A DNA stretch of 12,203 bases from an uncultured Verrucomicrobiota bacterium (GTDB lineage: Bacteria; Verrucomicrobiota; Verrucomicrobiia; Limisphaerales; UBA9464). Numbering within the stretch: the stretch's first letter is position 1; each line of letters begins with the position of its first letter. The notes beneath the pieces were generated by a model. That model saw nothing but the letters and a program-made list of their open reading frames with translations, did not search any database and was not told where the DNA came from. The stretch covers positions 1 through 12,203 of the forward strand of contig CAIYFP010000039.1 in the NCBI GenBank assembly GCA_903925515.1, in the 5' to 3' direction. Positions 7,506 through 12,203 of this stretch are shown in pieces. Made by a program: the position numbers and the translations under genes.

Positions 7506-8354
7506 GTGAAAACATTTAGGCCGCTGACGCCGTCAACGCGTTACATAACGTACGCAGACTTCTCCGACATCACGAAGTCACGTCCGGAGAAGTCTCTGGT
7601 ATTCACCCGGAAGAAGACCGGTGGCCGCAATGCCCATGGCCGGATCACCGCCCGGGCCATCGGGGGTGGCCACAAGCAGAAGGTTCGTTCCGTGGACTTC
7701 CGCCGCAACAAGCTCGGCATCGTCGCGGAGGTCGTTGCGATTGAGTATGACCCCATTCGCTCGGCGAGGCTTGCGTTGGTCCAGTATGCGGATGGCGACC
7801 GAAAGTACATCATATGCCCGGATGGCCTGAAGGTTGGGGCCAAAGTCATGAACGGGAGCCAGGCCGCCCCTGACGTGGGCAACTGCCTGCCGCTGTCTGC
7901 CATCCCGGTCGGCGTCACGATCCACAACATCGAACTGGTTCCCGGCCGCGGAGCCCAGATGGCTCGCTCCGCCGGTTCCGGAGCCACCCTGATGTCCCGC
8001 GACGGTGGTTACGCCCAGCTGAGGTTGCCCTCCGGCGAAATCCGGAAGGTTCACGAGAACTGCATGGCCACCATCGGGGCCGTTGGCAATGCCCAGCATG
8101 AGAACGTCGTCCTCGGCAAGGCGGGCCGTTCCATTCATCGCGGCCGGCGACCCATGTCGCGCGGCATGGTCCGAAATCCCGTGGATCACCCGAATGGTGG
8201 CGGACAGGGCAAGTCGAAGGGCGGCGGCGGACGGCAGCACCTCACGTCGCCCTGGGGCGTCCTTGCCAAGGGCTACAGGACCCGCCCCAAGTACAAGATT
8301 TCCAACAGGTTCATCCTGGTCCGCCGGGATGGTCGCCCGATGAAGCTCAAGTAA
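7506..8354 (+). CDS. rplB: Large-subunit ribosomal protein L2
   Basis: The protein has 282 residues, slightly longer than the usual 273-276. It binds 23S rRNA near the peptidyl-transferase centre and helps join the subunits. The start is GTG 7506: it gives the normal KTFRPLTPSTRYIT N-terminus and an in-frame TAG lies two codons upstream (7500-7502). No Shine-Dalgarno sequence is visible. Landmarks are GGRNAHGRITARAIGGGHKQ (residues 39-58), LVPGRGAQMARSAGSGA and NPVDHPNGGGQG (near residues 224-235). The functionally important His of DHP is kept (His228), but the second His of the common DHPHGGG motif is Asn230. It heads the operon here; rplW, its usual upstream partner, is absent. rpsS follows after 7 bases. 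Confidence 0.97.
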   Translation: MKTFRPLTPSTRYITYADFSDITKSRPEKSLVFTRKKTGGRNAHGRITARAIGGGHKQKVRSVDFRRNKLGIVAEVVAIEYDPIRSARLALVQYADGDRKYIICPDGLKVGAKVMNGSQAAPDVGNCLPLSAIPVGVTIHNIELVPGRGAQMARSAGSGATLMSRDGGYAQLRLPSGEIRKVHENCMATIGAVGNAQHENVVLGKAGRSIHRGRRPMSRGMVRNPVDHPNGGGQGKSKGGGGRQHLTSPWGVLAKGYRTRPKYKISNRFILVRRDGRPMKLK

Positions 8355-8361
8355 GGAGATT

Positions 8362-8643
8362 ATGGGACGCTCGCTCAAGAAAGGCCCGTTCGTGGATCAC
8401 CACCTCATGGACAAGGTGGCGAAGGCCAAGGCCGCCAAGTCCAAGGCGCCGATCAAGACATGGTCACGGCGCTCCACCATCACGCCTGATTTTGTCGGGT
8501 TGACAGTCAACGTTCACAACGGGCGCATCTTTAGCCCGGTCTTCGTTACCGAGAACATGGTGGGCCACAAGCTCGGTGAGTTCAGCCTGACCCGAACGTT
8601 CAAGAAGCATGGGGCGCACACGGCCAAGGCCGAGGCCAAGTAG
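8362..8643 (+). CDS. rpsS: Small-subunit ribosomal protein S19
   Basis: The protein has 93 residues, full length. S19 pairs with S13 in the head of the 30S subunit and contacts 16S rRNA near the A site. The N-terminus MGRSLKKGPFVDHHL and the core WSRRSTITPDFVG, VHNGR and MVGHKLGEFSLTRTF are the family signatures. AAGGAG (8353-8358) overlaps the rplB stop but sits only 3 bases from the ATG, unusually close. The ATG is preceded by ATT, as in four other genes of this operon. Confidence 0.97.
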   Translation: MGRSLKKGPFVDHHLMDKVAKAKAAKSKAPIKTWSRRSTITPDFVGLTVNVHNGRIFSPVFVTENMVGHKLGEFSLTRTFKKHGAHTAKAEAK

Positions 8644-8651
8644 GAGGCAAC

Positions 8652-8984
8652 ATGGAAGTGCACGCGATTTACAAAAATTTTCGGATGTCACCCCAGAAGG
8701 TTCGGGAGGTGGTTCGGCAAGTGCAGGGCATGAACGCCCTGCAGGCCTTGGCGACTCTCAAGGTGGTGCCCCGGAAGTCCGCAAGGGCCGTGGCCAAGAC
8801 CTTGCAATCGGCCATAGCCAACGCCGAAAACAATCACGGCCTCCGTCCGGAATCTCTCCGCGTGTCCGGCGCGTTCGCGCAGACCGCCGGTCGCCTTCGT
8901 CGTTTCATCCCCAAGGCCCGTGGCTCAGCCGGGCCCATCATCAAGCGCAATTCTCACATCAAGATCGTCGTAAGCGACAAGTGA
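8652..8984 (+). CDS. rplV: Large-subunit ribosomal protein L22
   Basis: The protein has 110 residues, full length. L22 lines the peptide exit tunnel with its extended loop and helps assemble 23S rRNA. The N-terminal segment YKNFRMSPQKVREVVRQVQG and the C-terminal FIPKARGSAGPIIKRNSHIKI (from about residue 85) are characteristic. An AGGAGG ribosome binding site (8642-8647) overlaps the rpsS stop, four bases from the ATG. The stop is only 2 bases before the rpsC start, which suggests coupled translation. Confidence 0.97.
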   Translation: MEVHAIYKNFRMSPQKVREVVRQVQGMNALQALATLKVVPRKSARAVAKTLQSAIANAENNHGLRPESLRVSGAFAQTAGRLRRFIPKARGSAGPIIKRNSHIKIVVSDK

Positions 8985-8986
8985 TT

Positions 8987-9667
8987 ATGGGTCAGAAGAC
9001 TAATCCCATCGGCTTCCGCATCCCGGTCAACCACGACTGGCGCTCCAAGTGGTTTTCTCCGAGGAAGGATTTTGGGTCCTTGCTCGTCGAGGACCAGATG
9101 ATCCGAGATGTCCTGAAGAAGAAGCTGGAGGGTGCCTCCGTTCCGAGGATCAACATCGAGAGGGCAGCCAGCCGATGCCGCGTCACCATTCACACAGCTC
9201 GACCTGGCGTCGTTATTGGCAGGAAGGGTTCCGAGATCGACAAGCTCAAGGAGGAGCTTTCCAAGATTACTGGAAAGGACATCTACGTGGACATCCAGGA
9301 GGTGAAAAGCCCGGATCTCGATGCCCAACTAGTCGCCGAAAACGTGGCGCTGCAACTTGAGCGCCGGATTGCCTTTCGCCGCGCCATGAAGAAGGCCCTG
9401 CAAATGGCCATGGACCTTGGGGCCAAGGGCATCAAGATTCGATGCGCAGGTCGCCTTGGCGGGGCCGAGCTTGCCAGGGTCGAGACCTATCATCAAGGCT
9501 CCGTGCCACTCCACACTCTCCGGGCAAACGTGGAGTTTGGATTCGCCGAGGCCAAAACGGTGTATGGCAAGCTTGGGGTCAAGTGCTGGATTTGCAAGGG
9601 CGAGACCAAGCGGGGCGAGGCGCGTCGTACAGACCCCTCCCCGGCATTTGGCGGTCGCAACGCGTGA
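8987..9667 (+). CDS. rpsC: Small-subunit ribosomal protein S3
   Basis: The protein has 226 residues, normal for S3. It forms part of the mRNA entry channel of the 30S subunit, with helicase-related function. MGQKTNPIGFRIPVNHDWRS is the standard N-terminus, which fixes the ATG at 8987 even though the frame is open for a further 126 codons through rplV. The KH type-2 domain has its GXXG loop as GRKG (residues 78-81). The C-terminal domain carries GRLGGAELAR and the short tail ends in FGGRNA. There is no Shine-Dalgarno sequence; ATT precedes the ATG, and initiation probably depends on ribosomes finishing rplV 2 bases away. Confidence 0.97.
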   Translation: MGQKTNPIGFRIPVNHDWRSKWFSPRKDFGSLLVEDQMIRDVLKKKLEGASVPRINIERAASRCRVTIHTARPGVVIGRKGSEIDKLKEELSKITGKDIYVDIQEVKSPDLDAQLVAENVALQLERRIAFRRAMKKALQMAMDLGAKGIKIRCAGRLGGAELARVETYHQGSVPLHTLRANVEFGFAEAKTVYGKLGVKCWICKGETKRGEARRTDPSPAFGGRNA

Positions 9668-9709
9668 TGCGACAATAGACAATTAGGAAAAATCCAAGGG
9701 AGTCCTGAT

Positions 9710-10129
9710 ATGGCAATGATGCCGGCGAGGGTCAAGTACAGGAAAATGCAGCGGGGAAGCCGCACGGGGTTGGCTTCACGGTGCAACGCCGTTTCCTTCG
9801 GCGAGTTTGGGCTGCAGGCGCTGGAGCGCTGTTGGATGGACGCCAAGCAGATCGAGGCGGCCCGGGTGGCCATCACCCGCTACATGAAGCGCCGCGGAAA
9901 GGTTTGGATACGCATTTTCCCTGACAAGAGCTTCACGAAAAAGCCGCTCGAGGTCCGGATGGGGACCGGAAAGGGCGGAGTCGAGTCATGGGTCGCCGTC
10001 ATCCGCCCGGCCACCGTCTTGTTTGAAATCGATGGCGTGCCCGAGGTGGTTGCTCGGGAGGCCATGCGCCTCGCCGCGACGAAGCTGCCAATCGCCACAA
10101 AGTTCATCTCCCGCCACAAGATCGGCTAG
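9710..10129 (+). CDS. rplP: Large-subunit ribosomal protein L16
   Basis: The protein has 139 residues, full length. L16 sits at the A-site/tRNA elbow region of the 50S subunit and is needed for late 50S assembly. MMPARVKYRKMQRG near the N-terminus, VSFGEFGLQALE, the ARVAITRYMKRRGKVWIRIFPDK segment and RMGTGKGGVESWVAVIRP are the family signatures. AGGGAG (9697-9702) lies 7 bases before the ATG. The 42-base gap after rpsC is the longest within the operon, and I see no terminator or promoter in it. Confidence 0.97.
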   Translation: MAMMPARVKYRKMQRGSRTGLASRCNAVSFGEFGLQALERCWMDAKQIEAARVAITRYMKRRGKVWIRIFPDKSFTKKPLEVRMGTGKGGVESWVAVIRPATVLFEIDGVPEVVAREAMRLAATKLPIATKFISRHKIG

Positions 10130-10147
10130 GCACCCGAGGAAACAGAC

Positions 10148-10354
10148 ATGGCAAAATCCACCCTCAACGAACTCACCGCCCAAGAGTTGGCGGCTCGCGT
10201 CATGGAACTCCGGCGCGATTTGTTTAACCTTAGGCTGCAACAGGCCACCGCGCGACTTGACAAGCCCCACCGCATGCGGGAGCTGCGCCGGGACATTGCA
10301 AGGTGCGAGACTCGCATGAGTGCCATCCGCAAGGGTACGGCCAGCAAGTCCTGA
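10148..10354 (+). CDS. rpmC: Large-subunit ribosomal protein L29
   Basis: The protein has 68 residues, a normal length for this small two-helix protein at the tunnel exit, where it helps dock trigger factor and the signal recognition particle. NELTAQELAARVMELRRDLF and the NLRLQQATARLDKPHRMRELRRDIARCETR segment match the family, with the conserved LFNLR core. GAGGA (10136-10140) is a suitable ribosome binding site, 7 bases from the ATG. Confidence 0.95.
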   Translation: MAKSTLNELTAQELAARVMELRRDLFNLRLQQATARLDKPHRMRELRRDIARCETRMSAIRKGTASKS

Positions 10355-10386
10355 TCGGCGAAACGTCATCACGGGAAAGCTTTATT

Positions 10387-10683
10387 ATGGCAGAGACTTC
10401 CACGGTTACATCAACACGCGGGCACCGCAAGGAGCGGGTCGGCGAGGTTGTTTCAGACAAGATGCAGAAGACCATCGTCGTGAGGGTTGAGCGGCGCTTC
10501 AGGCATCCTGAGTTCAAGAAGGTTGTCAGCAGCTTTAGCAAGTACTACGCGCACGACGAGGTCGGCAAGGCCAAGGTGGGCGACTTGGTCCGCATCCAGG
10601 AAACGCGGCCGCTGTCCCGCACGAAATGCTGGCGGCTTGTTGAGGTCTTGAACGCGGACGGGTCGTCAAGGGCCACCGCGTAA
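10387..10683 (+). CDS. rpsQ: Small-subunit ribosomal protein S17
   Basis: The protein has 98 residues, with an N-terminal extension of about 10 residues compared with the E. coli form. S17 is an OB-fold primary 16S rRNA-binding protein needed early in 30S assembly. The family signatures are GEVVSDKMQKTIVVRVER, HPEFKKVV, YYAHDE and VGDLVRIQETRPLSRTKCWRLVEV. The ATG at 10387 is preceded by ATT and only a weak purine stretch (ACGGGAAAG), which is not a good Shine-Dalgarno sequence. The frame is open further upstream into rpmC, but those residues are not S17-like. Confidence 0.96.
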   Translation: MAETSTVTSTRGHRKERVGEVVSDKMQKTIVVRVERRFRHPEFKKVVSSFSKYYAHDEVGKAKVGDLVRIQETRPLSRTKCWRLVEVLNADGSSRATA

Positions 10684-10717
10684 CGCGCCGCAGGAACGAC
10701 TCGAAAGGAACCCAAAC

Positions 10718-11083
10718 ATGCTTCAAGTACGATCCAGCCTAGACGTTGCCGACAATACCGGTGCCAAGGTGGCGTGGAACATCGGCGTCCTCGGCAAGAA
10801 CCAGCGCTACGCATCGATTGGCGACGTGGTGAAGGTGCATATCAAGGAGGCTGCGCCGGACGGGACCGTGAAGAAGGGCGAAGTTTGCAACGCCGTCGTC
10901 GTGCGGACCAAGTCCGCGATTCGCCGCGCGGACGGCTCGTACCTGAGGTTCGACCGCAACGCTGTCGTGATCATCAACGCGGAGGGGGAACCTAAGGGAA
11001 CCCGCATCTTTGGCCCCGTGGCCCGGGAACTTCGCGAGAAGAAGTTCATGAAGATCATTTCCTTGGCCCCCGAGGTCATCTAA
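10718..11083 (+). CDS. rplN: Large-subunit ribosomal protein L14
   Basis: The protein has 121 residues, full length. L14 contacts 16S rRNA in an intersubunit bridge and is the docking site for the silencing factor RsfS. SSLDVADNTGAK, GDVVKVHIKEAAP, KKGEVCNAVVVRTK, RRADGSYLRFDRNAVVIIN and GTRIFGPVARELR with a KIISLAPEV end are the family signatures. The segment AWNIGVLGKNQRYASIGD departs from the common CIKVLGG form but keeps the fold. AAAGGA (10704-10709) lies 8 bases before the ATG. Confidence 0.97.
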   Translation: MLQVRSSLDVADNTGAKVAWNIGVLGKNQRYASIGDVVKVHIKEAAPDGTVKKGEVCNAVVVRTKSAIRRADGSYLRFDRNAVVIINAEGEPKGTRIFGPVARELREKKFMKIISLAPEVI

Positions 11084-11095
11084 GTCCCGACTCCC

Positions 11096-11398
11096 ATGCC
11101 TAAGTTACACGTCAAGAAAGGCGATCAAGTCGTCGTGATTGCCGGCGCCGCCAAAGGGCGTCGCGGAACCGTTGCCAAGGTGCTAGGAGCCAGGCAATTG
11201 GTTGTTCTAGAGGGTTCCGACGAACGGTCCAAGGACGGGGATGACCGCAGGCGCCTGATCAAGCCGGTGATTCATCATCTACGCCGATCACAGCAGAACC
11301 CACAAGGCGGTCTCCTCTGGCTGGAAGGACCCATTCACGTCTCCAACGTGATGAAGGCCGATGCCTACGACTCGCGCCGCGCCGGGGCCACCTCCTGA
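11096..11398 (+). CDS. rplX: Large-subunit ribosomal protein L24
   Basis: The protein has 100 residues. L24 initiates 50S assembly by binding the 5' part of 23S rRNA. The N-terminal KOW motif is clear (KLHVKKGDQVVVIAGAAKGRRGTVAKVLG). The middle is rich in charged residues (about 40-65) and is followed by the usual NPQGGLLWLEGPIHVSNVM end. The ATG follows the rplN stop by 12 bases with no Shine-Dalgarno sequence, so translational coupling is likely. Confidence 0.95.
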   Translation: MPKLHVKKGDQVVVIAGAAKGRRGTVAKVLGARQLVVLEGSDERSKDGDDRRRLIKPVIHHLRRSQQNPQGGLLWLEGPIHVSNVMKADAYDSRRAGATS

Positions 11399-11418
11399 CA
11401 CCTTCCATCACGAGCATT

Positions 11419-11958
11419 ATGAAACCCCGGTTGCAGGAAAAGTACGAGGTCGAGGTCAAGAAGGCCCTTCATGAGAAGCGCGGATACTCCAACGTTCATC
11501 AAATCCCGCGGATCGAGAAGATCGTCGTGAACATGGGGGTCCCCACCTCCAAGGAAAAAGGGGCGCTCGAGGAGGCCGTGAAGGATCTCTTGGCAATCAC
11601 GGGAAGAAAGCCAGTGGTCAACAAGGCCAAGAAAAGCGTGGCCAATTTCAAGCTCAGGAAGGGCCAGTCCGTGGGATGCCGCGTCACGCTCCGTCGAGAG
11701 GTGATGTACGAGTTCTTCGACAGGCTTGTTGCAACCGCATTGCCCCGAATCCGGGATTTTCGAGGGGTGAGCCCGCGCCAGTTTGATGGGCGTGGGACCT
11801 ACTCGCTTGGCTTGCCGGACCAGACCATCTTTCCGGAGATCGAGCTGGACAAGATCAAGTTCAATCAAGGCATGGACATCACCATCGTCACTTCCGCGAC
11901 GACGAACGAGGAGGCATACGATCTCCTCAAGCTCATGGGCATGCCGTTTTCCAAGTAA
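11419..11958 (+). CDS. rplE: Large-subunit ribosomal protein L5
   Basis: The protein has 179 residues, full length. L5 binds 5S rRNA in the central protuberance and contacts P-site tRNA. Family signatures are NVHQIPRIEKIVVNMGV (residues 25-41), AITGRKPVVNKAKKSVANFKLRKGQSVGCRVTLR (about 59-92), LPRIRDFRGV and FPEIELDKI, with the TTNEEAYDLLKLMGMPF end. The ATG at 11419 is preceded by ATT and no Shine-Dalgarno sequence, 20 bases after rplX. Confidence 0.97.
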   Translation: MKPRLQEKYEVEVKKALHEKRGYSNVHQIPRIEKIVVNMGVPTSKEKGALEEAVKDLLAITGRKPVVNKAKKSVANFKLRKGQSVGCRVTLRREVMYEFFDRLVATALPRIRDFRGVSPRQFDGRGTYSLGLPDQTIFPEIELDKIKFNQGMDITIVTSATTNEEAYDLLKLMGMPFSK

Positions 11959-11969
11959 CCCAAAACATT

Positions 11970-12203
11970 ATGGCCAAGAAATCCTGGTTGGCGCGTGACA
12001 AGAAGAAGGCTGAAACCGCCAAGAAGTATGCAGCGGTTCGGGCCGAGCTGAAGGCCAAGGGCGACTATGCCGCGCTCAGCAAGCTCCCGCGCAACGCAAG
12101 TCCCGTCCGCATGGTCAACAGGTGCCGCATTAGCGGTCGCCGCCATGCCTTCCTCCGGAAGTTTTCCGTGTCCCGACTCACGTTCCGTGAGCTGGCCCTC
12201 ACC
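11970..12203 (+). CDS. rpsN: Small-subunit ribosomal protein S14, cut by the window end
   Basis: Seventy-eight codons from ATG 11970 are visible and the 3' end is outside the window. S14 is a late-binding protein of the 30S head. MAKKSWLARDKKK, YAAVRAELKAKGDYAALSKLPR and NRCRISGRRHAFLRKFSVSRLTFRELAL match the zinc-free form. The paired CxxC cysteines of the short zinc form are lacking, and the spacing suggests the roughly 89-residue version. ATT precedes the ATG with no Shine-Dalgarno sequence, 11 bases after rplE. Confidence 0.95.
   Translation, partial: MAKKSWLARDKKKAETAKKYAAVRAELKAKGDYAALSKLPRNASPVRMVNRCRISGRRHAFLRKFSVSRLTFRELALT

Noticed and set aside
7578..8378. 266-codon minus-strand open frame opposite rplB
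   Set aside because: It is antisense to an unmistakable L2 gene and has no recognisable motif of its own.
8609..8986. In-frame upstream extension of rpsC by 126 codons
   Set aside because: The extension overlaps rpsS and rplV in another frame and is not S3-like. The conserved MGQKTNPIGF start at 8987 is the real one.
1..12203. CRISPR arrays, tRNA or rRNA genes
   Set aside because: I saw no regularly spaced direct repeats, no cloverleaf with a TTCGA-type arm and no rRNA-like stretch on reading both strands by eye.

Overview
The window is a GC-rich bacterial chromosome segment. Its right third (7506 to the end) is the middle of the large ribosomal-protein cluster. The left two thirds hold minus-strand metabolic and exported-protein genes, separated by long gene-poor stretches with decayed mobile-element relics. 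The L2, S19, S3, L14 and L24 sequences, and the company of a creatininase-family hydrolase, an ExuT-like MFS carrier and a DHH phosphoesterase, look most like Verrucomicrobiota to me. That assignment rests on recalled resemblance, not on a search.

Layout. 1-362 is the 3' end of an unidentified plus-strand gene, followed by a hairpin. 363-2158 has no intact recognisable gene. It contains an imperfect inverted repeat (539-645), a multiply frameshifted relic of a REP-associated tyrosine transposase (about 1078-1384, minus) and a small membrane-protein gene broken by an in-frame TAG (1398-1799, minus). 2159-3319 (minus) is a secreted beta-propeller protein. 3320-4196 holds an IS110-family transposase relic on the plus strand. 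4197-7232 (minus) is a likely operon, read in the order DHH phosphoesterase, creatininase-family amidohydrolase, MFS transporter; the last two overlap by four bases. 7233-7505 is the divergent promoter and leader region.

The ribosomal operon runs rplB, rpsS, rplV, rpsC, rplP, rpmC, rpsQ, rplN, rplX, rplE, rpsN (cut by the window end). This is the canonical S10-spc order with short gaps, but rpsJ-rplC-rplD-rplW are missing upstream of rplB. The operon here begins directly with rplB, behind a candidate promoter, an A/T-rich UP-like tract and a leader hairpin. Several genes start in an ATT-ATG context without a clear Shine-Dalgarno sequence.

I found no convincing new multi-gene defence, mobile or biosynthetic system. 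The items most worth a second look are the rearranged head of the ribosomal operon with its leader, the SD-poor start contexts, and the transposase relic lying near a REP-like inverted repeat.
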